Source: Flavobacteriales bacterium
GTDB taxonomy: Bacteria; Bacteroidota; Bacteroidia; Flavobacteriales_G; Salibacteraceae
Direction of reading: 5' to 3'
Assembly (NCBI GenBank): GCA_013204105.1
Contig: JABMOM010000015.1
Coordinates: forward strand, 37,358-101,357
Length of the DNA stretch: 64,000 bases
Below the pieces are notes generated by a model. That model made no database searches, was not told the origin of the DNA, and saw nothing but the letters and a program-made list of their open reading frames with translations. Shown here in pieces: positions 36,776-46,536 of the stretch; the first letter of the stretch is position 1; the number at the start of each line of letters is the position of its first letter. The translations under genes and the position numbers were made by a program.

Positions 36776-39349
36776 ATGAATACTTTTTTACCATCGATGC
36801 CTCGCTACGTCCTTGCGTTAGCACTCGTGCTACTTGTTTCAATTGACCTTTCAGCGCAAACCTTAATGCCTATCCCGGCGCAGAGTACAACGTACACTGG
36901 CAATACGAGGGGGTTTTGGTTTCAAGCTCCGGTTGACTTTATGATGGTCGGTGTTCGTGTGCCTACTTCGGCGAGTTCCGACGACCAAAGCGTCGCGGTG
37001 GTTCGGTTCAACAGTGGCGCGCCTCCCTTTTATGCTACTACGACGAATGATTTCACGCTGCTCGCCCTTTACCAAAATATCCCTGGGAACAATGTGCTTT
37101 CGGTGAGTATTCCCGTTTATCAAGGGGATTACATAGGCATATTAGGTTCAAGGGGAGCTTCGTCCACTAACTCGTATGGAGCAGGAAACTTCAGTACGAA
37201 TATTTTGGGTGAGTCGGTAACGCTTGCGCGAATGGGAATGCAATACGATTTAGAATCTACGAGCCCGCAGAACATCTGGCAGGAGAATGCCAATATATCT
37301 CGCGTTGAGATGTACTATACCACCTTGATCATTGATGAGTACCCTTATTGCGAGCACTTTGAAGACAGTGATGGGAACTTCACCGTTGCCGGAACATTTG
37401 CTACTTGGGAGTGGGGAGAGCCGGATAACACAACCATCAATGCGGCATCGTCTGGTGACAATGCCTGGGTGACCGATTTGGATGGTGACCACAACAACAA
37501 TGAGCTGAGTTTCGTGCAAAGCCCTGAGTTCGACCTCTCGCCGTTGGTGGATCCAATGGTCCGATTTCAGACCATCAGAGACTTGCAAAACGGAACGGAT
37601 GGTGTTGTCTTCCAAGTATCCACTGACAGTGGATTTGTCTGGAATACGTTAGGTTCCGCATCGAGTCCTTCTCCATGGTATAACAGTAGTTCGGTATCTG
37701 CACTCAATGCATTGAACAGTTTATCGGGCTGGACAGGATCCAGTTCTGGATGGGTTGACATGCGTCATACACTTGCTACCTATGCGAACGACACTTCGGT
37801 CCTCTTCCGATTTGCCATTGCATCGAATGGCTCAACTACAAACGAAGGCTTTGGTTTTGATGATATAATCCTTGCAGAGTCCAATGATATAGCACTGGTT
37901 GATGTCATATACGAGGACAGTACCTGCGGCAGCACGGGGCAAACCCTTGCGGCGGTTTTGTGCAATAAGAGCATTGAGGACAAGTATGGGTTTGATGTGC
38001 TGGTCGATACCAATGGTTCCCAAGTGACCTATTCTTATCCGGATACCCTCGCGATATGCGCATGCGATACGGTCGATGTGCTCTCATTCAATTCGTCCAA
38101 TGGAGGGTACTGGGATTTCACCGTTGAGGTAGATAACTCTGGTGACGTAAATGCGGCCAATGACACCCTATCAGGGGATATATTGGCCTACGAAATACCC
38201 GGTGGTGCAATCATTAGTGGCGCTGGCGAATACTGTCAAGGCCAAGTCATCGAGATTGAATTCAGCTTCTACGGGACGAGTCCTTGGACATGTGTCTATA
38301 CCAATGGCACTTCAAACTTCACTGCAGGCAACGTAACGAGCCCGCATACGGTGTACGCAACAACGGGAGGCACTTATGAAATTGTATCACTGACGGACGC
38401 CTCTGGATGTGCAGGTGACTCTGGAACCTTCGGCGGTTCGATCATTGTTGAAGTGAATCCTAATCCTACTCCTGATTTAGGGCCGGATACCACGGTGTGT
38501 GGCGATTATTTATTGGATGCGGGGCCTGGTAGCACCTATCTATGGAGTACAGGAGCCACAAGCCAAACATTTACGGTCACCAATCCTGGAACGTATTCGG
38601 TTACCGTAACCGATGCCAATGGATGCGAAGGGTCGGACGTGGCTGAACTGGATGTGAATCCGTTGCCGATCATCACAATGGCGGATACGGTATTGTGCGA
38701 TGGCGCTACGTTCCTTTTCAATGCGGGCGGGCCTTTTGCCTCCTACATCTGGGATGACGGTTCTACCGGTCAATTGCGGCCAGTAACCACTCAGATTACC
38801 GTAAGTGTTACTGTAACAGACTTTAGCGGTTGCAGCGACTCAAAGTCAGCTTCGATTACGGAGGTGGTGGATAACCCAACACCTAACATCACCAATAAGC
38901 AAGGGCTTGCGCCTGTTCAGTTGAACGCTGGGTCAGGCTACTTGACCTATTTCTGGAATACAGGCGAAACGACCCAATTCTTGGACGTGTACACCTCAGG
39001 AACCTACACGTGTACCGTGACGGATCTGAACGGGTGTAAAGGTTCTGATGATGCGAATACCAAAATTTGGCCTACATCGGTAGAAGATATCGTTCGCGAT
39101 CAAGGAGTGGCTGTTTATCCAAATCCAATCCGCAATCAATTTTCTCTAAAGTTTGCCACTATTGATCAGATGCCAAGTCGCATCGAAATGATCGATTTGC
39201 AAGGTAGATCAGTGGCGCTATTCCCACTCAATGGCACGGGGAGAGAGCATGCAATCAGCCTTCCGAGCGACATCGCTAGCGGGTCGTATGTATTACGAGT
39301 ACAAATAGGTAATCAGATGAAGGACATTCCAATTGTAGTGATAGAGTGA
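36776..39349 (+). CDS. large T9SS-exported surface protein with SprB-like repeats
   Basis: An 857-residue secreted protein. The ATG at 36776 gives a signal peptide (MNTFLPSMPRYVLALALVLL followed by VSIDLSAQ); ATGs at 36740 and 36764 are in frame but lengthen the n-region. Residues about 190-375 look like a MAM/jelly-roll domain (ends FGFDDIILAE). Then come three Ig-like repeats of the SprB/PKD-like type, each with Y-L-W-S/N-T-G motifs and a terminal TVTDxxGC. The C-terminus (AVYPNPIRNQFSLKF... QGRSVALFP) is a T9SS type A sorting domain. Likely a cell-surface adhesin or matrix protein. Monogenic, with its own terminator. No exact TAnnTTTG box upstream. Confidence 0.82.
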   Translation: MNTFLPSMPRYVLALALVLLVSIDLSAQTLMPIPAQSTTYTGNTRGFWFQAPVDFMMVGVRVPTSASSDDQSVAVVRFNSGAPPFYATTTNDFTLLALYQNIPGNNVLSVSIPVYQGDYIGILGSRGASSTNSYGAGNFSTNILGESVTLARMGMQYDLESTSPQNIWQENANISRVEMYYTTLIIDEYPYCEHFEDSDGNFTVAGTFATWEWGEPDNTTINAASSGDNAWVTDLDGDHNNNELSFVQSPEFDLSPLVDPMVRFQTIRDLQNGTDGVVFQVSTDSGFVWNTLGSASSPSPWYNSSSVSALNALNSLSGWTGSSSGWVDMRHTLATYANDTSVLFRFAIASNGSTTNEGFGFDDIILAESNDIALVDVIYEDSTCGSTGQTLAAVLCNKSIEDKYGFDVLVDTNGSQVTYSYPDTLAICACDTVDVLSFNSSNGGYWDFTVEVDNSGDVNAANDTLSGDILAYEIPGGAIISGAGEYCQGQVIEIEFSFYGTSPWTCVYTNGTSNFTAGNVTSPHTVYATTGGTYEIVSLTDASGCAGDSGTFGGSIIVEVNPNPTPDLGPDTTVCGDYLLDAGPGSTYLWSTGATSQTFTVTNPGTYSVTVTDANGCEGSDVAELDVNPLPIITMADTVLCDGATFLFNAGGPFASYIWDDGSTGQLRPVTTQITVSVTVTDFSGCSDSKSASITEVVDNPTPNITNKQGLAPVQLNAGSGYLTYFWNTGETTQFLDVYTSGTYTCTVTDLNGCKGSDDANTKIWPTSVEDIVRDQGVAVYPNPIRNQFSLKFATIDQMPSRIEMIDLQGRSVALFPLNGTGREHAISLPSDIASGSYVLRVQIGNQMKDIPIVVIE
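38458..39062 (+). repeat. three tandem Ig-like repeats in the surface protein
   Basis: Each unit of about 60-70 codons has a first strand ending in L-D/N-A-G, a central Y-L/I/F-W-(S/D/N)-(T/D)-G, and ends S/T-V-T-V-TD-x-x-GC. Unit 1 is about 38458-38655, unit 2 about 38656-38875, unit 3 about 38876-39062. The DNA is diverged, so recombination between units is not recent. Confidence 0.65.
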
Positions 39350-39379
39350 TCTTTTGATTGCTTTGAATCACTGTATAGG

Positions 39380-39404
39380 AAAGGCCAGTGTCGCGGTCTT
39401 TTTT
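39380..39404 (+). terminator. terminator after the SprB-like gene
   Basis: AAAGGCC (39380-39386) pairs with GGTCTTT (39395-39401) with one G-U, 8-base loop, then a T run to 39404. Weaker than the other hairpins of the window. Confidence 0.65.
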
Positions 39405-39413
39405 ATTTGCCAC

Positions 39414-39443
39414 TTGTTTGATGATGTGGAGTTTGTATCTTTG
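39414..39443 (+). promoter_or_regulatory. promoter of rpsF-rpsR-rplI operon
   Basis: TTG at 39414-39416, 19 bases, TATCTTTG at 39436-39443: the complete TTG-N19-TAnnTTTG arrangement. The -7 box lies 28 bases before the rpsF ATG, and supports the ATG at 39472 rather than the longer open frame from 39388. Confidence 0.88.
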
Positions 39444-39471
39444 CGCCCCATTTTTAAAACGTTATAAGAAC

Positions 39472-39819
39472 ATGTCAAATCGTTATGAGACTGTTTTCAT
39501 TCTAACTCCCGTTTTGTCTGAGGACCAGACAAAGGAAGCAGTCAAGAAATACACAGACTACCTCAAGAAGCAGGGCGCGAGCGTCACGCATCAAGAGAAC
39601 TGGGGCCTTAAGAAGTTGGCCTACCCAATCCAGAAGAAGTCCACTGGATTCTACCATCTGATTGAATTCGAAGCTGAACCTGAGATTATCAGTCCACTTG
39701 AAACGGAGTTTATCCGTGATGAGCGCATCATGCGTTTTCTAACTGTTCGTATGGATAAGCACCATGTTGCTTTCGCTGAAGGCAGGAGAGATAAGTCAAA
39801 GAAAACCGCTAACGCTTAA
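39472..39819 (+). CDS. rpsF: 30S ribosomal protein S6
   Basis: Binds 16S rRNA with S18 in the platform of the small subunit. The ATG at 39472 gives [20 protein letters not shown], the normal S6 N-terminus, and 115 residues; the longer frame includes the promoter. Conserved [20 protein letters not shown] and [16 protein letters not shown] are present. First gene of the rpsF-rpsR-rplI operon. In many bacteria this operon also contains ssb or priB; here it does not. Confidence 0.97.
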   Translation: MSNRYETVFILTPVLSEDQTKEAVKKYTDYLKKQGASVTHQENWGLKKLAYPIQKKSTGFYHLIEFEAEPEIISPLETEFIRDERIMRFLTVRMDKHHVAFAEGRRDKSKKTANA

Positions 39820-39830
39820 TACTAGAAAAG

Positions 39831-40091
39831 ATGGCTGATGACATTAGATATTTAACCCCGATTCAGATTGAGACCAAGAAAGAAAAGTATTGTTGGTTCA
39901 AGAAGGCGGGCATCAAATATGTTGATTACAAGGACGGAGATTTTCTTCTTCGATTTGTAAACGAACAAGGAAAACTATTACCAAGAAGAATTACCGGCAC
40001 ATCGGTAAAGTATCAACGAAAGGTTTCGCAGGCCGTTAAGCGATCTCGTCACCTTGCCTTGATGCCTTACGTTACCGATATGTTGAAATAA
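39831..40091 (+). CDS. rpsR: 30S ribosomal protein S18
   Basis: S6 partner on the platform. The 86 residues contain the S18 core ([48 protein letters not shown]). The gene starts 11 bases after rpsF. Confidence 0.97.
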   Translation: MADDIRYLTPIQIETKKEKYCWFKKAGIKYVDYKDGDFLLRFVNEQGKLLPRRITGTSVKYQRKVSQAVKRSRHLALMPYVTDMLK

Positions 40092-40105
40092 TCACAGATA
40101 GGATC

Positions 40106-40552
40106 ATGGAAGTAATTCTAAAACAAGACATCGAAAAACTGGGTTACAAGGATGACCTGGTTCAGGTAAAGGATGGTTATGGTCGTAACTATCTTATTCC
40201 AAAAGGAATTGCAATTCTGGCGACTTCCTCTGCTAAGAAGGTGCACGCGGAGACGGTTCGTCAACGCGCACAACGAGTAGAGAAAGAGCGTGAATCTGCA
40301 CAGAAACTGGCCACTAAACTCAAGGGTATGTCGATTACGGTCGGCGCCAAGGTAGGTGAGTCAGGCAAGATCTTCGGATCTGTCAACAACATTCAACTCG
40401 CTGAAGAGATGGCTAAGTTGGGAATTGAACTTGAGCGCAAGAATATCAAGATCACCGGTGAGACCATCAAGTCGATCGGAACTTACGAAGCTGAAGTTAC
40501 CTTCCACAGAGATGTGGTTGAGACCATTTCATTCGAAGTAGTTGGAGAGTAA
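40106..40552 (+). CDS. rplI: 50S ribosomal protein L9
   Basis: Large-subunit protein at the base of the L1 stalk. The 148 residues begin MEVILKQDIEKLGYKDDLVQ, with the L9 N-domain motif VKDGYGRNYLIPKGIA, a long connecting helix (AETVRQRAQRVEKERESAQK) and the C-terminal rRNA-binding domain with GKIFGSV. Last gene of the operon, closed by a strong terminator 20 bases downstream. Confidence 0.97.
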   Translation: MEVILKQDIEKLGYKDDLVQVKDGYGRNYLIPKGIAILATSSAKKVHAETVRQRAQRVEKERESAQKLATKLKGMSITVGAKVGESGKIFGSVNNIQLAEEMAKLGIELERKNIKITGETIKSIGTYEAEVTFHRDVVETISFEVVGE

Positions 40553-40572
40553 TTGAAACTTGAAATACATAG

Positions 40573-40603
40573 AAAAGGGAAGTCCATGGGCTTCCCTTTT
40601 TTT
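40573..40603 (+). terminator. terminator after rplI
   Basis: AAAAGGGAAG (40573-40582) pairs with CTTCCCTTTT (40591-40600), extended inward by one T-G and two C-G pairs around an AT loop, with a continuing T run. Confidence 0.9.
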
Positions 40604-40664
40604 GTTTCTATCAAACATTCACCGTTCGCAAACCTTAATATTGTGAACACAAAAAATCACCAGA

Positions 40665-42932
40665 ATGATCTTTGATCTCGACATGATAAAGGCTGTTTAC
40701 CAGCGCTATCCAGAACGGGTCGCGGCAGCTAGAAAAATACTTAACAAACCGCTCACGCTTTCTGAGAAGATTCTGTACACCCACTTGTGGGAAGGAAATG
40801 CCCAGGAAGTGTTTGCACGCGGTAAGAGCTATGTGGACTTTGCTCCAGACAGGGTGGCTATGCAGGATGCGACAGCCCAAATGGCGCTTCTTCAGTTCAT
40901 GCAAGCAGGCAAGGCTAAGGTTGCTGTACCGTCTACTGTACACGCGGATCACCTCATTCAAGCCCGTCTTGGCGCCGATAAGGATTTGCAAGAGGCGATC
41001 AATAAAAACAATGAAGTATTCAACTTTCTATCCTCCGTTTCTAATAAGTACGGTATAGGATTCTGGAAGCCTGGTGCAGGTATCATTCACCAAGTGGTGC
41101 TGGAGAACTACGCATTTCCTGGTGGAATGATGATAGGAACCGACAGCCATACCGTCAATGCTGGTGGATTAGGAATGGTAGCGATTGGAGTAGGTGGTGC
41201 GGATGCGGTTGACGTGATGGCAGGTATGCCTTGGGAATTGAAATTCCCTAAGTTAATCGGTGTCAAACTCACCGGAAAATTGAGCGGATGGACGGCTCCG
41301 AAGGATGTTATCCTTAAAGTTGCTGGCATCCTTACCGTTAAAGGCGGAACCGGCTGCATCGTAGAATATTTTGGTGAAGGTGCGGTTTCCATGTCATGCA
41401 CAGGAAAAGGTACAATCTGCAACATGGGTGCTGAGATTGGCGCAACCACATCGACGTTTGGTTATGATGATAGCATGCGTCGGTACTTGACCGCGACGGG
41501 CCGCGCTGACGTTGTCTCGCTTGCCGATGAGGTAGCAGAGCACTTGACTGGAGACGCGGAAGTATATGCGAATCCGGAGAAATACTTTGATCAAGTAATT
41601 GAAATCGACTTAAACGAACTTCAACCTCATGTGAATGGACCGTTTACTCCTGATCTTGCAACTCCAGTGTCTCAAATGAAAGAGGTGCTGAAGCATCAAG
41701 ATTGGCCTCAAACGGTTGAATGGGGATTGATCGGTTCATGTACCAATAGCTCCTATGAAGACCTTTCGCGCGCTGCTTCCATTGCGAAACAGGCAGTTGA
41801 AAAAGGTCTGAAACCAAAAGCGGAGTTTGGAATCAACCCGGGTTCTGAGCAGGTACGCTTTACTACAGAACGCGATGGTTTGCTCGGCATTTTCGAAGAC
41901 CTTGGGGCAAAGATCTTTACCAATGCTTGTGGACCTTGTATCGGACAATGGGCCAGAGAGGGAGCCGAGGACAATAAGAAGAACAGCATCGTTCACTCTT
42001 TCAATAGAAATTTTTCAAAGCGCGCAGACGGCAATCCAAACACCCATGCTTTCGTGACCTCACCTGAGATGGTAGCTGCGATTGCAATCAGTGGGCGATT
42101 GGATTTTAATCCAATGACAGATGCCTTGATCAATGAGAGGGGCGAAGAAGTTCGATTCGATGCACCGACAGGCTTTGAACTTCCTCCACGTGGATTTGAT
42201 GTGGACGATCCGGGTTATCAAGCGCCAGCTGAAAGTGGAAACCACATAGCCATCAACGTAAAGGAAGATAGTTCGCGCCTTCAGCTGCTCGAGCCTTTTG
42301 CACCATGGAATGGAGACAACATCACCGGAGTGAAATTGCTGATCAAAGCTTTTGGTAAGTGTACAACGGATCATATTTCCATGGCTGGGCCTTGGTTGAG
42401 ATACCGAGGACACCTCGATAACATCTCGAATAACTTGCTGATCGGCGCAGTCAATGCGTTTGGTGGTGCGACCAACGAAGTGGTGAATCAACTTAAGGGT
42501 GAGAAATTGGAAGTTCCAGCATCCGCTAGGGCTTACAAGAAAGCCGGAGTTCCTTCGATTGTGGTAGGAGATCACAATTATGGAGAGGGTTCATCTCGGG
42601 AGCACGCGGCAATGGAACCGCGTCACCTTGGAGTATGTGCGGTTATTGTCAAGTCATTTGCACGTATCCATGAGACCAACCTCAAGAAGCAAGGAATGCT
42701 TGGGTTGACCTTTGCCAATGAGGCTGATTACGACAAGATCCTGGAAAATGATACGTTCAATTTCATTGACCTTTCTTCGTTTGCTCCTGAGCGTCAATTG
42801 ACGCTAGAGTTGGAGCATGCGGATGGTAGCAAAGAGGAGATCAAATTGAACCACACGTACAACGCAGCACAGATAGCATGGTTTAAGGCCGGTAGCGCAC
42901 TGAACCTGATCAAGCAGCAATACGCATCCTAA
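40665..42932 (+). CDS. acn: aconitate hydratase, mitochondrial-type
   Basis: TCA-cycle Fe-S enzyme interconverting citrate and isocitrate. The 755-residue length and sequence match the mitochondrial-like aconitase family rather than AcnB. Visible are [21 protein letters not shown] with the DSHT motif, the first cluster Cys in GSCTNSS, the Cys pair in [10 protein letters not shown], and the C-terminal swivel [20 protein letters not shown]. The 112 bases upstream hold the rplI terminator and a near-match box (TAATATTG at 40636). hemE begins 38 bases later. Confidence 0.96.
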   Translation: MIFDLDMIKAVYQRYPERVAAARKILNKPLTLSEKILYTHLWEGNAQEVFARGKSYVDFAPDRVAMQDATAQMALLQFMQAGKAKVAVPSTVHADHLIQARLGADKDLQEAINKNNEVFNFLSSVSNKYGIGFWKPGAGIIHQVVLENYAFPGGMMIGTDSHTVNAGGLGMVAIGVGGADAVDVMAGMPWELKFPKLIGVKLTGKLSGWTAPKDVILKVAGILTVKGGTGCIVEYFGEGAVSMSCTGKGTICNMGAEIGATTSTFGYDDSMRRYLTATGRADVVSLADEVAEHLTGDAEVYANPEKYFDQVIEIDLNELQPHVNGPFTPDLATPVSQMKEVLKHQDWPQTVEWGLIGSCTNSSYEDLSRAASIAKQAVEKGLKPKAEFGINPGSEQVRFTTERDGLLGIFEDLGAKIFTNACGPCIGQWAREGAEDNKKNSIVHSFNRNFSKRADGNPNTHAFVTSPEMVAAIAISGRLDFNPMTDALINERGEEVRFDAPTGFELPPRGFDVDDPGYQAPAESGNHIAINVKEDSSRLQLLEPFAPWNGDNITGVKLLIKAFGKCTTDHISMAGPWLRYRGHLDNISNNLLIGAVNAFGGATNEVVNQLKGEKLEVPASARAYKKAGVPSIVVGDHNYGEGSSREHAAMEPRHLGVCAVIVKSFARIHETNLKKQGMLGLTFANEADYDKILENDTFNFIDLSSFAPERQLTLELEHADGSKEEIKLNHTYNAAQIAWFKAGSALNLIKQQYAS

Positions 42933-42970
42933 ACCTATAAATCTATGTGGTTGGTGTACCCAATTGCCTT

Positions 42971-44005
42971 ATGGAATCTGTGCAAAACGATTTGATCATA
43001 CGCGCCGCGAGAGGCGAAAAGACGGAAAGGAGTCCGATTTGGGTGATGCGACAAGCAGGTCGGATACTCCCAGAGTACCGTGCGGTGCGCGCTAGTCTTT
43101 CTGGCTTTAAGGAACTCGTCGAAACGCCTGACTTAGCGGCAGAAGTGACGGTTCAACCCGTGGACATTCTTGGTGTTGATGCTGCCATTATCTTCTCCGA
43201 TATCCTAGTGATTCCAGAGGCGATGGGCCTTCCTTATGAAATGATCAAAGGAAAAGGTCCTCATTTTCCTAAGGTGATCGAGCGAGCAAGTGACATCGCT
43301 GCACTGCACGTTGCGGATGGAAGCGAATTGCAGTATGTCTATGACGCCATAAGGGAGACCCGTAAGCGGTTAAACGGCCGCGTTCCTGTCATTGGTTTTG
43401 CTGGAGCTCCTTTTACCATTCTCTGTTATATGATCGAGGGACAAGGGAGCAAGACCTTTTCAAATGCAAGGAAGTGGCTGCATGCTTATCCTATGGAAGC
43501 ACACGCTTTGTTGGAAAAGATCACGGCTTCTACCATCGAATATTTGAAGTTGCAAGTGGAAGCTGGAGTGTCTCTGTACCAAGTCTTTGATTCTTGGGCA
43601 GGCGTCTTGAGCAAGTCCTTGTATCAAGAATTTTGCATGCCTTATTTAGAGCGGATTGCGCAAGAAGTGGATACTGTTCCTAGAACCATTTTCGCAAAAG
43701 GCGCGCAATTTGCTATGGAGGACCTCATGACGTCATCATATAATACTGTAGGGTTGGACTGGACCATGGATCCGGATCAGATTCGAGCCATGAATCCCAC
43801 TAAAGTCTTGCAAGGAAATTTGGATCCTACAGTGCTGTATGCAGCGGATGAGGTCATTGTTCAAAAGACTAATGAGATGTTAAGTTCATTCAGTGGCGGT
43901 GGGCACATTGCTAATTTGGGGCACGGTGTATACCCGGATACTGATTGGAGGAAAGTCAAGCTATTCGTAGACACGATCAAAACAAGTAACAACACAATTC
44001 AATGA
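42971..44005 (+). CDS. hemE: uroporphyrinogen decarboxylase
   Basis: Converts uroporphyrinogen III to coproporphyrinogen III in heme synthesis. The ATG at 42971 gives [17 protein letters not shown], a normal N-terminus; the GTG at 42947 adds 8 unlikely residues. Both family signatures are seen: [16 protein letters not shown] (substrate-binding Arg) and [16 protein letters not shown], plus YQVFDSWAG with the catalytic Asp region. Length 344. Its stop overlaps the OmpA-family start (ATGA). Confidence 0.97.
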   Translation: MESVQNDLIIRAARGEKTERSPIWVMRQAGRILPEYRAVRASLSGFKELVETPDLAAEVTVQPVDILGVDAAIIFSDILVIPEAMGLPYEMIKGKGPHFPKVIERASDIAALHVADGSELQYVYDAIRETRKRLNGRVPVIGFAGAPFTILCYMIEGQGSKTFSNARKWLHAYPMEAHALLEKITASTIEYLKLQVEAGVSLYQVFDSWAGVLSKSLYQEFCMPYLERIAQEVDTVPRTIFAKGAQFAMEDLMTSSYNTVGLDWTMDPDQIRAMNPTKVLQGNLDPTVLYAADEVIVQKTNEMLSSFSGGGHIANLGHGVYPDTDWRKVKLFVDTIKTSNNTIQ

Positions 44006-45147
44006 ATATGAAGTCAATCATCTATTCCCTGGCGTTTCTTTTGGTTTCAATGGGCGTATTTGCCCAAGGAAATCTGGTGCCGAACTATGGCTTTGAAGAT
44101 CCTGAAAAAAAGATCAAGGAAGCCGGTTCCATCGAACTTGCTGAGCCTTGGGAATCACTCACCGACAACAAACCAGACCTCTTTAACCCAAAGAGTAAAG
44201 GAGAGGAATGGGGCGTTCCGGCAAACTTGTATGGTGAAGCCGATCCAAATTCTGGTGAAGGGTATGCGGGAGTTGTGATGTATGCCTACAAGGATAGCGA
44301 CCCGCGGACGTATCTGCAGGTGAAACTGTACTCTCCTTTGGAGGAAGAGAAAGTGTATTGTGTTAAAATGCACGTGATGCTGGCGATGCTGTCAAAATAT
44401 GCTTCTAACAACCTAGGAATGTACGTCAGCGATAAGCCGATTGATGTAGAAGCCCTCGAAGCAAATGCCATTACACCTCAGATTCAACACACGCAAAATC
44501 GAGTATTCGACGAGCAGTTTGCTTGGGAACCGATTTGTCAATCCTACATCGCCAACGGTGGTGAGCGATACCTAACCATCGGAAACTTTGCTCCTACGAG
44601 TGAGACGCAAGAAGAAAAGATCAAGAAGCCGAAGGGTATTACTGGTCAACAAGCGCGCACTGCTTATTATTATATTGACGATGTGTCGGTGATCAATATG
44701 GCGGGATTGGACGAATGCGATTGTGAAGTGGACGCTTCAGGAAGTGCATTGAAGGTTCAATACTCGAAAGAGGTAAGTTCTGACATGGAAGTGGATGTAA
44801 CCGAAGAAATCCAAATGTCCCGGATTTACTTCGACGAGATGACCGCGGAGATCAACGATGATAACATGGTTGCTGTAGCCAAGGTGGCAGCGCTTCTGAA
44901 GGAGCATCCAAAGTACAAGGTGAAGATCACTGGTCACACCGATCCAGTAGAGGAAGCCAAGGTTACGGGAGATGTTTCCCTCCAACGCGCCCAAAGTGTG
45001 AAGGATAAATTGGTGGAGCTTGGAGCCTATCCAAATAAGATCTTGGTAGTTGGTGTACAGGATTTTGATCCTGCCACAGACGATGTTACTCCAGCAGGTC
45101 AGGCCCAGAATCGACGGGTGGTCTTTGAAGTGACCAGCAAAGAATAA
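44002..45147 (+). CDS. OmpA-family protein with N-terminal jelly-roll domain
   Basis: A 381-residue secreted protein with signal peptide ([20 protein letters not shown] then AQ). Residues about 25-232 form a domain beginning [11 protein letters not shown] and ending [10 protein letters not shown], the pattern of a carbohydrate-binding-like jelly roll. After a Cys-containing linker (DECDCEVD), residues about 270-378 are an OmpA C-terminal domain ([31 protein letters not shown]) that binds peptidoglycan. It probably anchors a surface structure to the wall. Translationally coupled to hemE and followed by a strong terminator. Confidence 0.85.
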   Translation: MNMKSIIYSLAFLLVSMGVFAQGNLVPNYGFEDPEKKIKEAGSIELAEPWESLTDNKPDLFNPKSKGEEWGVPANLYGEADPNSGEGYAGVVMYAYKDSDPRTYLQVKLYSPLEEEKVYCVKMHVMLAMLSKYASNNLGMYVSDKPIDVEALEANAITPQIQHTQNRVFDEQFAWEPICQSYIANGGERYLTIGNFAPTSETQEEKIKKPKGITGQQARTAYYYIDDVSVINMAGLDECDCEVDASGSALKVQYSKEVSSDMEVDVTEEIQMSRIYFDEMTAEINDDNMVAVAKVAALLKEHPKYKVKITGHTDPVEEAKVTGDVSLQRAQSVKDKLVELGAYPNKILVVGVQDFDPATDDVTPAGQAQNRRVVFEVTSKE

Positions 45148-45175
45148 GGATGAACTTGGATTTTTGAAAGTTTAG

Positions 45176-45200
45176 AGCCCCGAAGTATTCGGGGCTTTTT
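45176..45200 (+). terminator. terminator after the OmpA-family gene
   Basis: AGCCCCGAA (45176-45184) pairs with TTCGGGGCT (45188-45196) around GTA, followed by TTTT. The T tract merges with TACTTTCG (45200-45207), a 7-of-8 match to the -7 box for the next gene. Confidence 0.9.
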
Positions 45201-45216
45201 ACTTTCGCTACCCTCC

Positions 45217-46524
45217 ATGATCAAGCGAAATGATCCTACTACGGTCCGAGCGTGGGCCTTTTATGACTGGGCGAATTCCGTTTACCCCTTAGTCATCACT
45301 ACGTCTATTTTTCCAATCTTTTATGAAGCAAAGACTTCTTCGGTATTGGATGATGGAAGCGTCATGGAAAAGGTTCGCTTTTTCGGATTGGATTTCATCA
45401 ACACAGAACTGTACAGTTATGTACTCTCTTTGTCGTTTTTGATCGTTAGTTTTCTCTCACCCATTCTTTCTGGCATAGCGGATTACTCAGGAAGAAAGAA
45501 GAGTTTTCTCAAAATATTCTGCTATTTGGGCGCTTCAGGTTGCGCTTTGCTATTCTTTTTTGACCCTGCCTACTTAGAATTGTCCATGGTCTTCGTATTG
45601 ATGGCAAGTGTTGGATTCTGGGGAAGCCTTGTTTTTTACAATGCATTTCTACCTGAGATCGCCGAACCTCAGCTGCACGACCGAGTAAGCGCACAAGGAT
45701 TTGCGTATGGCTATTTGGGAAGTGCCCTTCTGCTCATCGCATTGTTGATCTTGATCCAAACGGAAACCATGCCTGCACACTTCGCATTTCCGTTGGTGGC
45801 CATTTGGTGGGCTGGGTTTGCGCAAGTCACCTACCACTACCTTCCGGATAATGTATACGACCGTAAGCCGGTTCAACGGCACATGTTTGCCAAAGGCTTT
45901 CAAGAATTACGTAATGTCTGGAATGATTTGTCGACGCAGTTCAATCTCAAGGCATTCCTGCGATCCTTCTTCGTGTATAGTATGGGTGTGCAAACCGTTA
46001 TGCTCATGGCTGTTCTATTTGCCAAGAAAGAGGTGGATTGGGGTGATGGGGGCGATGCTGGTCTGATCGTTAGTATACTTATCATTCAATTCGTCGCCAT
46101 TCTCGGTGCTTATCTGTTTGCTCAGATGAGCAAGCGCGTTGGAAATATCAAAGTACTGGCTGCGGCGTTGGTGATTTGGGTTGGGGTTTGCTTCAGTGCT
46201 TATTTTATCAGCACTCCAGCGCAATTTTACATCCTCGCTGCCGTAGTTGGACTCGTAATGGGTGGTATACAAGCCTTGTCGCGTTCTACGTACTCTAAAC
46301 TCATCCCAGAGACGCTAGACCATGCCTCTTACTTCAGTTTTTATGATGTGGTGGAGAAACTCGGCATTGTGATCGGCACCCTTCTCTTTGGATTGATCGA
46401 AGGAGTGACTTCAAGTATGAGGAATTCGGCCTTGGCTTTATTGGTGTTCTTTTTAGTAGGATTGATTTTACTTCTATTCGTGAAGAAAGACGAAAGGATC
46501 GCACCTTTGTCCAGGACGCGTTGA
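45217..46524 (+). CDS. MFS transporter of the UMF1 (Atg22-like) family
   Basis: A 435-residue inner-membrane protein with about 12 hydrophobic segments. The N-terminus RAWAFYDWANSVYPLVITTS is the hallmark of UMF1 transporters, and GIADYSGRKKSFLKIFCYLG is the MFS loop 2-3 motif. Central EVDWGDGGDAGLIVSILIIQ precedes the second six-segment half. Yeast Atg22 exports amino acids from the vacuole; bacterial substrates are unknown. It has a possible promoter TACTTTCG 9 bases before the ATG and is 12 bases from lhgO. Confidence 0.85.
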   Translation: MIKRNDPTTVRAWAFYDWANSVYPLVITTSIFPIFYEAKTSSVLDDGSVMEKVRFFGLDFINTELYSYVLSLSFLIVSFLSPILSGIADYSGRKKSFLKIFCYLGASGCALLFFFDPAYLELSMVFVLMASVGFWGSLVFYNAFLPEIAEPQLHDRVSAQGFAYGYLGSALLLIALLILIQTETMPAHFAFPLVAIWWAGFAQVTYHYLPDNVYDRKPVQRHMFAKGFQELRNVWNDLSTQFNLKAFLRSFFVYSMGVQTVMLMAVLFAKKEVDWGDGGDAGLIVSILIIQFVAILGAYLFAQMSKRVGNIKVLAAALVIWVGVCFSAYFISTPAQFYILAAVVGLVMGGIQALSRSTYSKLIPETLDHASYFSFYDVVEKLGIVIGTLLFGLIEGVTSSMRNSALALLVFFLVGLILLLFVKKDERIAPLSRTR

Positions 46525-46536
46525 CCATAAAACAAA

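Noticed and set aside
39388..39471. N-terminal extension of S6 to 39388
   Set aside because: It spans the promoter and is not seen in S6; ATG 39472 gives the canonical start.
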